This document shows positions 53,496-62,025 of a DNA stretch of 64,000 nucleotides, one piece after another. The DNA lies in NCBI RefSeq assembly GCF_003729955.1, contig NZ_RJTX01000004.1, positions 620,001 through 684,000 of the forward strand, in the 5' to 3' direction. The DNA is from Chryseobacterium daecheongense. Its GTDB lineage: Bacteria; Bacteroidota; Bacteroidia; Flavobacteriales; Weeksellaceae. The translations under genes and the position numbers were made by a program. Each line of letters opens with the position of its first letter. The stretch's first letter is position 1. Below the pieces are notes generated by a model. It was not told the origin of the DNA. It did not search any database and saw only the letters and a list, made by a program, of their open reading frames with translations.

Positions 53496-55220
53496 ATGAA
53501 ATTGAAAACGCTCTTATTTTCTCTGTCTTCATCTTTTTTGTTCGCTCAAAGTTCCTTTCAGACTCCCTTTGAAAAAGGAAACGGTAATACAACCGTCACT
53601 TACGATGAAATGAATGCTTATTACCAGGACTTATCTAAAAATTTTGAGACCATTCAATACCTGAAAAAAGGAGAAGATGATAATGGAAAGCCCATTTATG
53701 TAGTGGTGTACAATCCTTTCCCGGAAAAAGAGCTGGAAAAACTTAGAAAAGATAAAGCTGTTCTTTTCATCAATAATGGAATTCATCCGGGAGAACCGGA
53801 CGGGATTGATGCTACCATGATGTTAATGAAAGATCTCGCAACAAAAAAAATAAAAACCCCGCAGAACTTCATTGTTGCCGCTATTGCTGCATATAATGTA
53901 AGTGGAATGCTGAACAGAGGGTCTTTTTCCAGAGCCAATCAAAACGGTCCGGAACAATATGGCTTCAGAGGAAACACCAGAAATTATGACCTTAACCGGG
54001 ATTTCATCAAAGCGGATTCTAAAAATGCCAGAAGTTTCCAGGAAATCTATCATTGGCTGAAACCGGATGTTTTTATCGACAACCATGTAAGCAACGGTGC
54101 TGACTATCAATATACCTTTACCTACATTTCAACATTTAAAGAGCGGTTGGGAAATGTGTTAGGAGAATATTTTTACAAGAATTATCAGGCTAAAAACCTT
54201 GAAGATTTAAAGAAGCTGGGATATGAAAGTACCCCATATGTCAATATCCATGGAGATGTTCCTGAAGTGGGGTTTGCCGCTTTTGAAGATTCTCCGAGAT
54301 ATTCTACAGGTTACACTTCTCTGTTCAATTCTTTAGGGACGGTACCGGAAACGCATATGCTAAAACCTTACGATAAAAGGGTGGATGCCACGTATAAGTA
54401 TATGCTCGTGAATCTCCAGAATCTCGATAAGGAATATAAAAAAATAAAAGAACTTCGCCTTGGAAATCTAAAGCAGTATCAGGCAGGGAAACAATACGGA
54501 ATCCGTTGGAAAATAGATTCTACCCAATTTACGACCATGGATTTTAAAGGATACGAAGGAAAATATAAACCCAGTGAAATTTCCGGGAAACCAAGGCTGT
54601 ATTATGACAGGTCAAAACCATTTACAAAAACCATAAAGCTCTTTACAACGGCTGTTCCTACCAGATATATTACTATTCCTCAATATTATGTAATTCCACA
54701 ATCTCAATACAGAATCATTGAAGAATTCAAACGAAATAAAATTCAGATGAAACCTCTGCAAAAGGACAGCGCTATTCTGGTGGAATCTTATAAGATCAAC
54801 GATTTTAAAACCGTTAAAAATCCTTATGAGGGACATTATCTGCATTATGAGACCACAGTGGATAAAATCAACAAGAAGGTTATATTTTCAGCTGGAGATT
54901 ATGTAATTTCAACCCAGCAGGAAGGTGTAAAATATATCATTGAAACCCTTGAGCCGGAAGCTTTGGATTCTTTCTTCAACTGGAATTTCTTTGACGGAAT
55001 TTTAGGGCAAAAAGAATATTATTCAGCCTATATATTTGAAGATACCGCTTCAGAACTATTAAAGAAAGATAAAAAGCTGAAAGAAGCATTTGAAAATAAA
55101 AAAACAACGGATAAAAAGTTTGCTGAAGACGGACAGGCTCAGCTGGATTGGATCTACAGGAACTCTCCTTATTTTGAAGAAAAAACATTCAGACAGTATC
55201 CTATCTACAGAGTCTTGTAA
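53496..55220 (+). CDS. Secreted M14-family zinc carboxypeptidase
   Basis: 574 residues with a signal peptide (LLFSLSSSFLFAQ). The M14 zinc ligands are NNGIHPGEPDG (His97, Glu100) and the His in VFIDNHVSNGADYQ; YDLNRDFIK gives the substrate-binding Asn/Arg pair, and VPETHMLKPYD includes the catalytic Glu region. The C-terminal 230 residues are beta-rich and not recognised. Monocistronic. The upstream gap 53373-53495 contains a short repeated word (TCTGCGA-type) but no gene. Confidence 0.88.
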   Translation: MKLKTLLFSLSSSFLFAQSSFQTPFEKGNGNTTVTYDEMNAYYQDLSKNFETIQYLKKGEDDNGKPIYVVVYNPFPEKELEKLRKDKAVLFINNGIHPGEPDGIDATMMLMKDLATKKIKTPQNFIVAAIAAYNVSGMLNRGSFSRANQNGPEQYGFRGNTRNYDLNRDFIKADSKNARSFQEIYHWLKPDVFIDNHVSNGADYQYTFTYISTFKERLGNVLGEYFYKNYQAKNLEDLKKLGYESTPYVNIHGDVPEVGFAAFEDSPRYSTGYTSLFNSLGTVPETHMLKPYDKRVDATYKYMLVNLQNLDKEYKKIKELRLGNLKQYQAGKQYGIRWKIDSTQFTTMDFKGYEGKYKPSEISGKPRLYYDRSKPFTKTIKLFTTAVPTRYITIPQYYVIPQSQYRIIEEFKRNKIQMKPLQKDSAILVESYKINDFKTVKNPYEGHYLHYETTVDKINKKVIFSAGDYVISTQQEGVKYIIETLEPEALDSFFNWNFFDGILGQKEYYSAYIFEDTASELLKKDKKLKEAFENKKTTDKKFAEDGQAQLDWIYRNSPYFEEKTFRQYPIYRVL

Positions 55221-55338
55221 GTGTTTGATTATGAATGAAATTACCGTATTTTCCACCTGCTGATTTTGGGTTTTTCCCTGACTTGTTTTTATATGGATAC
55301 CACTAGCTTTGATGGGTAAACCAATAAAAATAACGATC

Positions 55339-55620
55339 ATGGCAACCAAAAAGCATTTTTTCATTTCATTGGAAGGAGTGGATCTTACCGATGAACAATT
55401 AAAAAGCATAGACAAAGGAATACAGAATGTCGTGCTTTCAGAACTTTCAAAAATTGATAACAGCCAATCTTTTGCTGCACAAAGAGATTTCAGGGGGCTT
55501 ACCAAACCCTTGAGAATTAAAGACTGGTTTCCTTGGGGAATCATTATTTTCAAACCAGGAGTAGACATCCAGTCTCAGATTAAAGATCTACAGTCTCAAA
55601 TTAAAAGCTATGGAGGCTAA
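55339..55620 (+). CDS. Small protein of unknown function
   Basis: 93 residues from the ATG at 55339 (ATKKHFFISLEGVDLTDEQLKSIDKGIQNVVLSELSKI); a TTG or ATG at 55309-55314 would add ten residues. No signal peptide or membrane span. A beta strand and amphipathic helix open the protein, and the C-terminus repeats QSQIKDLQSQIK. Its stop overlaps the start of the Cys-rich gene by 11 bases, so the two are coupled. Not recognised. Confidence 0.6.
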   Translation: MATKKHFFISLEGVDLTDEQLKSIDKGIQNVVLSELSKIDNSQSFAAQRDFRGLTKPLRIKDWFPWGIIIFKPGVDIQSQIKDLQSQIKSYGG

Positions 55621-56017
55621 TTCACATTCAAAAAAGATGTGTCCCAGTTATGTAGGAAAAGCCGGGGCACAGCTTTTTGGAGTTGTCAATAAAGACGGGA
55701 AGGTGCAATTCATCACACCACTTACCGTTACCGAAGAGTTTTTAGAGCTTAATAAAGGGAAAAACAGTCTTGAACAAAGATTCCGCTTTACAGGAAAATG
55801 TGTGGAAAAAGGATGTGCCCAATGGAACAATGAAGAATCCAAATGTTCCTTATCCCAAAAAGTACAGAATCTGGATGTTGGGTATACAAATAAAGAATTA
55901 TCCTATTGCCCTATTCGTAGCAATTGCAGGTGGTTTCACCAGGATGGTAAGGATGCCTGCTTTTCATGCAACGAAGTTACCCGGAATATGGAAGAACTAT
56001 TATTACAGATAAAATAA
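55610..56017 (+). CDS. Cysteine-rich small protein, possible metal or Fe-S binding
   Basis: 135 residues with eight cysteines at 11, 64, 69, 79, 100, 106, 117 and 120. The pattern CVEKGCAQWN, KCSLSQ, CPIRSNCRWFHQDGKDACFSC suggests one or two bound metal ions or an Fe-S cluster rather than random cysteines. No membrane span. The preceding small gene overlaps it, making a two-gene unit. Family not recognised with certainty. Confidence 0.7.
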   Translation: MEANSHSKKMCPSYVGKAGAQLFGVVNKDGKVQFITPLTVTEEFLELNKGKNSLEQRFRFTGKCVEKGCAQWNNEESKCSLSQKVQNLDVGYTNKELSYCPIRSNCRWFHQDGKDACFSCNEVTRNMEELLLQIK

Positions 56018-56045
56018 AAAAGGCGTGATAACATCACACCTTTTT
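56016..56045. terminator. Bidirectional terminator after the Cys-rich gene
   Basis: Stem aaaaaggcgtgat with atcacaccttttt (one C-A mismatch) flanked by A/T runs; shared with the convergent cupin gene. Confidence 0.65.
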
Positions 56046-56064
56046 ATTATGGAAAAATCATTTC

Positions 56065-56946
56065 TTATTTTGGTAAGCCTCTTTTCAGGGCCCGCTCTGC
56101 TCTTTTGACAGCCATACTTTCTTTCCAGTCCATATATTTCTTTTTGAAATTGGCTTTCATGATATCATCGAACTTACGTTGTACTGTTAGATTCCATAAA
56201 GAATGAGCCTTTACTGCCCATGATTTATCCCAGGCTCTCAAAGAAATAGAGAAACTTCCGTCAAGATATTTCATCCAGTGCCACCATCCGGTAGGCATGA
56301 ACAGCGTATCTCCGTGCTCAAGGAAACATTCAATTCCTTCCACACCGTCTAATGCCGGGAATTTGGTGAAGTCGGGATTTTCTATGTCATAATCTTCCAA
56401 TGCATATGTAGCATAAGGAATCTGGTACAATCTTTCTTTCCATTTATAATCGAAAAGAAGCACGTGCTTTCTTCCATTGAAGTGCGTATGGAAAATGTGA
56501 GCCATATCAATATCATAATGAAGGAAAGTTACAGAACCTTTCCCTCCGAAGAACATGGATGGATACTTATCTAAAAACCCGCCCATTAATTCTTTAGGAG
56601 AAATATAATCTTCCAATAGCTTTTTGGCATGCTTTATAGGATCAAAAAAGAAAATTCTCAGATCAGTAGGCTCTCTTTGAATCAAATCGATATAATCACC
56701 AAATTGCATTTTGGCGGCAGAAGCATTGATGGGAGCGGCCGGATCAGCTTTGGAACTGTCGTATAATGGAACTTCCACATCTCCTACCATCTCCTTCATG
56801 TATTCCATTGTCCATTTCTGATAGGCAGGCCACTTCTTTGCCATGTTTTTAATGACAACAGGCCTCCTCGGCTTAAGATATTTTTCGTGAAACTCTTCTT
56901 TCGTTATGTCATCTACAATATCTATAGGCTTTAAAATAATTCCCAT
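56065..56946 (-). CDS. Cupin/JmjC-like 2-oxoglutarate Fe(II) oxygenase
   Basis: 293 residues of the cupin-8 type. The Fe ligands His and Asp are in VTFLHYDIDMAHIF (HxD) and the distal His is in LFMPTGWWHWMKYLD. RRPVVIKNMAKKWPAYQKWTMEYM at the N-terminus is typical of JmjC-like hydroxylases acting on proteins or nucleic acids. A minus-strand TACATTTG (57067-57074) about 120 bases upstream is a candidate -7 element. Standalone gene. Confidence 0.87.
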   Translation of the reverse strand: MGIILKPIDIVDDITKEEFHEKYLKPRRPVVIKNMAKKWPAYQKWTMEYMKEMVGDVEVPLYDSSKADPAAPINASAAKMQFGDYIDLIQREPTDLRIFFFDPIKHAKKLLEDYISPKELMGGFLDKYPSMFFGGKGSVTFLHYDIDMAHIFHTHFNGRKHVLLFDYKWKERLYQIPYATYALEDYDIENPDFTKFPALDGVEGIECFLEHGDTLFMPTGWWHWMKYLDGSFSISLRAWDKSWAVKAHSLWNLTVQRKFDDIMKANFKKKYMDWKESMAVKRAERALKRGLPK

Positions 56947-57190
56947 TTTATAAATTTTATGTTACAAAATTATTAAATAAATGTTTACGAATCCGAGATT
57001 AAGTTTTTTTTAATCTATGATTCAAATCACAATTTTAAATATTTAGACCAAATAAAAATACTTCCTCAAATGTATGAGAAAACAAAATTATATATACTAA
57101 ACAGAAAACAAAATATTCATAAAAAATATTACATCTTAGAAAAATATTTGAGAATCCTGAATTGAGAAATAAAAAAATAATAAAAAATTT

Positions 57191-57212
57191 TATCACTATA
57201 AATACAGTGATA
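57191..57212. repeat. Inverted repeat upstream of the outer-membrane receptor gene
   Basis: TATCACT-N8-AGTGATA in an otherwise very AT-rich 357-base divergent gap (56947-57303) with no gene. Possible binding site for a dimeric regulator; 92 bases before the ATG. Confidence 0.35.
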
Positions 57213-57303
57213 GAGGTGTTTTTTAACTTTTTCCTTTAAAATCAATCTTTATAAAGTGTAACAAAAAATTACAAACCATAACTAATAAGCCAAATAATAA
57301 ATT

Positions 57304-60012
57304 ATGAAAAGGAATATCTATGTATTCGTGATGATTTTTTTCTCTATGCTGACGTTTGCACAAAAAACAGTTTCAGGGAAAATTACCGATGAAGATGGAG
57401 AAGCAGTACCCAGTGCAAGTGTAACGATAGAAGAGCCGGGAAAGGATGCAATTTTGGCTTATGGAATTACCAACTCCAAAGGAGAATATAAAGTTACCTT
57501 TACTTCTTCAGAATCTAACGTGGATTTGAAAGTAAAGGCTTTCAATCAAAAACCATTAACAAAACAGATCAGTAACAGTGATCAGACATTGAGCTTTAAA
57601 ATGCAGTCTGAAACTACGGAAATAAAAGAAGTTCAGCTGAAAACCAAAATGATCACAGCAAGAGGGGATACCATTTCTTATGATCTTAAGGCTTTTGACA
57701 GCAAAAACGATAGAACACTTGCGGATGTAATGAAGAAAATTCCGGGTATTGAAGTCAATGCAGACGGAAGTATTCTTTATCAGGGAAATGCAATCAACAA
57801 ATTCTATGTCAACGGAAAAGATTTAATGGAAGGAGGATACGGAACCATCAACAACTCCCTTCCTAAAGATGCCGTACAAAAAGTGGAGGTGCTTGAAAAT
57901 CACCAGCCGGTAAAAATTCTTCAGGATAAAGTTCCTTCCGATCAGGCAGCGATCAACATCAAGTTGAAAAACTCCGTAACCATGACCGGAAGAGGAGAGG
58001 TAGGATCAGGATTTGGAGCTCCATGGCTTTGGAATGTGAAGTTAACACCGATGTTTTTCGGACAGAAAAGTCAGTGGGTAGTCAATTATAAAACCAATAA
58101 CATGGGAGAGCAGGTGGAAAATGAAGGAAATATACTGGCTTTCGGAAGCAGATTTGAAGGAAGGAGAATCAATGCTTCTCAAAATGACTGGCTGAATGTG
58201 GAAAATGCAAGTACCCCGAATCTTCCTGTGAAAAGATATCTGATGAACAGTGTCCATTATTTATCAGCCAATTATCTTACCAATATTGATAAGAAAAAAG
58301 AATGGGAATTAAAAGCGAATGCCAACTACACCAATAATGCAGTAGAAAGAGAATCTTACAGCGAAACGAATTATTTTGCTACTCCGGAAAGACCCGCATC
58401 AAAAGTAACACAGAATATTTTCAATAATTTTTATACGGATAAAGCAAAAGGAGAATTGATCTTCACTAAAAATGCGAAGAAAGGATTCTTTAAAAACACT
58501 ACGAGCTTCTCTCAATTCTGGAATGCAGACAGAGGCGTTGTAGACAGAACAGACCCGATCAATAACAGACATGGTGAAGAAGCCATAGAGTCTCCTACTA
58601 CATCGTTCCAGAACTCTTTGAGTACCATCATTCCATGGAAAGAAAAAATGGTCAATGTGATGTCTTTCATTAATTATCAGACAGATAGGCAAACATTGGA
58701 TGTTTCTCCTGCTTCTTATTTAGCCATTCCTGGATTTATTCCGACTTCTGCAGATTTTGTCAGACAGAATTTAAGACTGAAAACTTTTGAAGCGAATCAT
58801 TCGGCAAACATTGGTTTTTCTACCAAGGGATGGACCTTTACTCCGGAAGTTGGATTTAATTTTAAAACAACGAATTTAGTTTCAGACTTATCAAATATCA
58901 TCACAATTCCGTCTTCTGATCCTAATGATCCGGTGACGCCTGTTTCAGCATATAGTAATGATTTAAAATATACAACCGCAACACCATACGGAAGCGTAGG
59001 CGTAAACTATAAAAGCGAAGCATGGATGTTATACGCGAACTTCCCTGTGAACTCAAACAATATTAAAGCGGAAGATCCGATGAGACAGGTCTCTAAAGAA
59101 GTAAACAAAGTTACCTTTGAACCAAGTATTTTTGCTCAGTATACATTTGCCTCTTTCTGGAAAGCTTCAGTTAATGCTAATATTAACAATAATTTCGGAG
59201 AAATCAATTCTGCTTATTCCGGATTCTTGATGACTTCTCCAAACGGAATTAATGCGATGGATATTAATAATCCGATCCCTCAGAACAATAATAAATCTGC
59301 AGGAACAAGATTAGAATACAGAAATCCACTGAATAATTTATTCTTCAATGTGAACTACAGGTATTCAGATGCAAAAAGAAACCTGATTTCTAACCCAAGA
59401 ATTAACGAAGCAGGGTATACCATTATGCAATATATTGAACAGGATAACCATATCATTAACAATGGCTACAGCGCGGAAGTTGGAAAATATTTTCCAAAAT
59501 TCAAGACCAATGCTTCTGTAAGTTATAGCAATAATACCTCAAAATCAGATGCCTTTTTGGATAATGCTTCTTATACCAACAAGAACAACAGTCAGTCATA
59601 TGGTATTAAATTCAATAACACCTACTTCAGTTGGATGAGTATTGATTATAATGCAAGCATCTCAAGAACAAAACAGACAAGTCAGGGGGGAGTAAATTCT
59701 AATGCTGCCAGAAAAGGATTCACTCATAATCTGGGTGTATTCTTCTATCCTATCGAAAACCATACTGTTGGATTCAACTGGGATCAGGTAAATACCAATG
59801 CAGGAGATCAGAAATATAACAATGGATTCTATGATCTGTCTTATCAATTCAGTTGGTCCAAAAAGAAAATCGATTTTGAATTGAAATGGATGAATATTGC
59901 AAACAAAAAAGTATTTGAAACGTATGATATTAACACAACTAATATTTCATACACAAGAATTCAGCTTCGCCCAAGCCAGGTCATGTTCACCGTAAAGTTC
60001 AACTTTAAATAA
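57304..60012 (+). CDS. TonB-dependent-receptor-like outer membrane protein
   Basis: 902 residues. Signal peptide (YVFVMIFFSMLTFAQ), N-terminal carboxypeptidase-like regulatory domain (VSGKITDEDGEAVPSASVTI, TNSKGEYKVTF), a plug-like region (RTLADVMKKIPGIEVNADGSILYQGNAINKFYVNGKDL) and a long Asn/Tyr-rich beta-barrel ending MFTVKFNFK. This is the subgroup in Bacteroidota often found next to GLPGLI proteins; such a gene follows at 60730, separated by a DinB gene on the opposite strand. Substrate unknown. Confidence 0.85.
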   Translation: MKRNIYVFVMIFFSMLTFAQKTVSGKITDEDGEAVPSASVTIEEPGKDAILAYGITNSKGEYKVTFTSSESNVDLKVKAFNQKPLTKQISNSDQTLSFKMQSETTEIKEVQLKTKMITARGDTISYDLKAFDSKNDRTLADVMKKIPGIEVNADGSILYQGNAINKFYVNGKDLMEGGYGTINNSLPKDAVQKVEVLENHQPVKILQDKVPSDQAAINIKLKNSVTMTGRGEVGSGFGAPWLWNVKLTPMFFGQKSQWVVNYKTNNMGEQVENEGNILAFGSRFEGRRINASQNDWLNVENASTPNLPVKRYLMNSVHYLSANYLTNIDKKKEWELKANANYTNNAVERESYSETNYFATPERPASKVTQNIFNNFYTDKAKGELIFTKNAKKGFFKNTTSFSQFWNADRGVVDRTDPINNRHGEEAIESPTTSFQNSLSTIIPWKEKMVNVMSFINYQTDRQTLDVSPASYLAIPGFIPTSADFVRQNLRLKTFEANHSANIGFSTKGWTFTPEVGFNFKTTNLVSDLSNIITIPSSDPNDPVTPVSAYSNDLKYTTATPYGSVGVNYKSEAWMLYANFPVNSNNIKAEDPMRQVSKEVNKVTFEPSIFAQYTFASFWKASVNANINNNFGEINSAYSGFLMTSPNGINAMDINNPIPQNNNKSAGTRLEYRNPLNNLFFNVNYRYSDAKRNLISNPRINEAGYTIMQYIEQDNHIINNGYSAEVGKYFPKFKTNASVSYSNNTSKSDAFLDNASYTNKNNSQSYGIKFNNTYFSWMSIDYNASISRTKQTSQGGVNSNAARKGFTHNLGVFFYPIENHTVGFNWDQVNTNAGDQKYNNGFYDLSYQFSWSKKKIDFELKWMNIANKKVFETYDINTTNISYTRIQLRPSQVMFTVKFNFK

Positions 60013-60016
60013 TAAG

Positions 60017-60046
60017 AAAACCAATCTCATCGAGATTGGTTTTTTA
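60017..60046. terminator. Terminator after the outer-membrane receptor gene
   Basis: Perfect 12-base stem (60017-60028 with 60032-60043), A run before and T run after; also usable by the convergent DinB gene. Confidence 0.8.
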
Positions 60047-60069
60047 TTTAATCATTTACTTCAATTATT

Positions 60070-60567
60070 TTAAAAACTAGGTGAATCTGCGGATGGGCCG
60101 TAGCTTCCGGGTAAAGGAATATTATTCAATCGATAATAAACACCCAATTGTGCTCTATGATGAGTGATCTGGTTTAAAGCATGTCGTATAGCCCCATATT
60201 TGCTCCAGCTTGCCAATTCTTGTCCATCGTTTTTAATGGTCCAGCTCGGACTCAGATCATCTTCCTGTACATTTTCCAATGCTTTTTTGCCTGCTTCGTA
60301 ATCTTCATCAAGCTTTTTAAGCAGATCTTCTTTGGTGGAAAGAACAGAAGGTTTATAACCCCCTTTCGCAAAGTCAAGCTCGGAAGTATTCAAGATAGTA
60401 TTCGGCCATTCGAAAACTTCTACCAGGTGGGTAGCAAGAGGCATCATTTTCATGCTTTTTTCATGGGGGGCATAATCGTTTTTTCCGTCAGGAAAGAGCT
60501 CAATAAACTTTTTAGTAGTTTGATATTCCCCCTGTAATTCTGATTTTAATTGAGATAAAGTGTCCAT
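60070..60567 (-). CDS. DinB family protein (four-helix bundle)
   Basis: 165 residues from the ATG at 60567 (MDTLSQLKSELQGEYQTTKKFI); an upstream in-frame start at 60591 is less likely. The DinB/YfiT-like metal-site histidines are in MPLATHLVEVFEWP and in IRHALNQITHHRAQLGVYYR. Members are putative metal-dependent hydrolases or thiol transferases; no substrate can be assigned. It lies between the receptor and GLPGLI genes on the opposite strand. Confidence 0.85.
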   Translation of the reverse strand: MDTLSQLKSELQGEYQTTKKFIELFPDGKNDYAPHEKSMKMMPLATHLVEVFEWPNTILNTSELDFAKGGYKPSVLSTKEDLLKKLDEDYEAGKKALENVQEDDLSPSWTIKNDGQELASWSKYGAIRHALNQITHHRAQLGVYYRLNNIPLPGSYGPSADSPSF

Positions 60568-60729
60568 AATATTTTGTTTTTTTAGGCACATAAAGTTAGA
60601 AATTTAAACAACGAGAAAATCGTAAGAAAATCATAAAATTTTATTTTTGAGGGAGTAGGTAAAAAATAATCAAAAAAAATCTGTAACAAAATCCTGCGAC
60701 GGATAACTAATTAGTAAACATTATTTAAA

Positions 60730-61641
60730 ATGAAAAAACTCTTTTCAGTATTTTTTATTGCTCTTTTTGTCTTTTCAAACGCACAGGACAAAGATTCCAA
60801 AGAAACAGCCAACCGTTTCTTTTATGAGCTTACATTCAAGCCTAAAAAAGACTCCACAAAAATGGATAAGGTGATCACCATTTTGGATATTACAGATAAA
60901 AACAGATCTATTTATCAGGATTACACGGTAATTGCACAGGATTCTATCATGAAGGTGGAAATTGAAGCAATGCAGAAGGCAGGAGTAATGAAAGATCTTT
61001 CAAAGACAATCAGACAGCCTAAAATTTCTGCCAGAGTATACAAAACCTATCCAAGCATGAAAGTTCAGTACGTGGATAAAGTAGCCAATGGATTTACCCC
61101 AAGCAATATCGGGTACAGCGAAGATTTGAAATTCAACTGGAATATTTCCAATGAAAAGCAGAAAATCGGAGCTTATAACGCGCAAAAAGCAACCACTGAA
61201 TTTGGAGGAAGAAAATGGACGGCTTGGTTCAGTACGGATTTGCCATTCCAGGATGGACCTTATAAATTCTCAGGACTTCCGGGGTTGATCGTTAAAATTG
61301 AGGATGATGAGAAAAACTATTCATGGATATTACAAGGAAATAAAAAAGTAAAGGACTATTCGGAATTCTCTTACATAGAAAACTTAATGCAGGCTACAGG
61401 AGGAAAAGTAAAAGAATTGCCAAGAGATAAGTTTGAAAAAACTTTCAGTGATTTCAAAAAAGATCCTTTTGCATCTGTAAGACCTATGATGACACAGGAA
61501 ATGATGTCTAAAACCATTCCGGGAATGGATGGAACAATAGGAGACATGATGAAAAAGCAGGAAAAGCAATACAAAGATTTCTACAATGCCAATGATAATC
61601 CTATTGAGAAAGATCAGGTAGTAGACAAAAAGAAAAAATAG
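60730..61641 (+). CDS. GLPGLI family protein
   Basis: 303 residues with a signal peptide (LFSVFFIALFVFSNAQ) and the name-giving block in PYKFSGLPGLIVKIEDDEKNYSW. WTAWFSTDLPFQDGPY just before is also typical. The family, exported in Bacteroidota, is usually encoded near TonB-dependent receptor-like proteins, as here. The C-terminus is Met/Lys-rich. Followed by a clear terminator. Confidence 0.9.
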   Translation: MKKLFSVFFIALFVFSNAQDKDSKETANRFFYELTFKPKKDSTKMDKVITILDITDKNRSIYQDYTVIAQDSIMKVEIEAMQKAGVMKDLSKTIRQPKISARVYKTYPSMKVQYVDKVANGFTPSNIGYSEDLKFNWNISNEKQKIGAYNAQKATTEFGGRKWTAWFSTDLPFQDGPYKFSGLPGLIVKIEDDEKNYSWILQGNKKVKDYSEFSYIENLMQATGGKVKELPRDKFEKTFSDFKKDPFASVRPMMTQEMMSKTIPGMDGTIGDMMKKQEKQYKDFYNANDNPIEKDQVVDKKKK

Positions 61642-61667
61642 CATTCATATCAACTAAATTATATTGG

Positions 61668-61706
61668 TAAACCCAAATGTATCAGTGCATTTGGGTTTAT
61701 TTTTTT
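61668..61706 (+). terminator. Terminator after the GLPGLI gene
   Basis: 12-base arms (61668-61679, 61688-61699) with an eight-base loop, followed by a T run. Confidence 0.8.
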
Positions 61707-61718
61707 ACACACAGATAT

Positions 61719-61750
61719 TATTTAGATTAAATTTAAATAGCGTATATTTG
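61719..61750 (+). promoter_or_regulatory. feoAB promoter region with AT-rich dyad
   Basis: A near-palindrome at 61719-61739 (arms TATTTAGATT and AATTTAAATA, 9 of 10 positions symmetric) directly precedes a -7 element TATATTTG (61743-61750), 21 bases before the TTG start of feoA. The position would suit an iron-responsive repressor; which family is not clear from the sequence. Confidence 0.4.
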
Positions 61751-61770
61751 CATTCACAAAAAACAGGCTT

Positions 61771-62025
61771 TTGAAAGAAAAGGATTTACATAAATTAAGT
61801 GGCTTTCCTAAAAATAAGACGGGAAAGATTCTTGGCTATGATAATGATCACTTGAAGATGCCCAATAAAATCATCGAAATGGGGCTTTTGCCGGAAACCG
61901 TTTTCAGGATTTTGTATCAGGCACCTTTTAACGGTCCTATGTATGTGGAGTTCGGAGAAGAGAAAAGCCGCATCGCTCTTCGTGAAGAAGAGGGAGACTA
62001 TATTATTGTTGAAGAATTGAATTGA
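61771..62025 (+). CDS. feoA: Ferrous iron transport protein A
   Basis: 84 residues, SH3-like cytoplasmic partner of FeoB. KLSGFPKNKTGKILGYDNDHLKMPNKIIEMGLLPETVFRIL and GPMYVEFGEEKSRIALREEEGDYIIVEEL fit the FeoA fold. It appears to start at TTG (61771); no in-frame ATG precedes the conserved part. The stop overlaps the feoB ATG (TGATG). Confidence 0.88.
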   Translation: MKEKDLHKLSGFPKNKTGKILGYDNDHLKMPNKIIEMGLLPETVFRILYQAPFNGPMYVEFGEEKSRIALREEEGDYIIVEELN

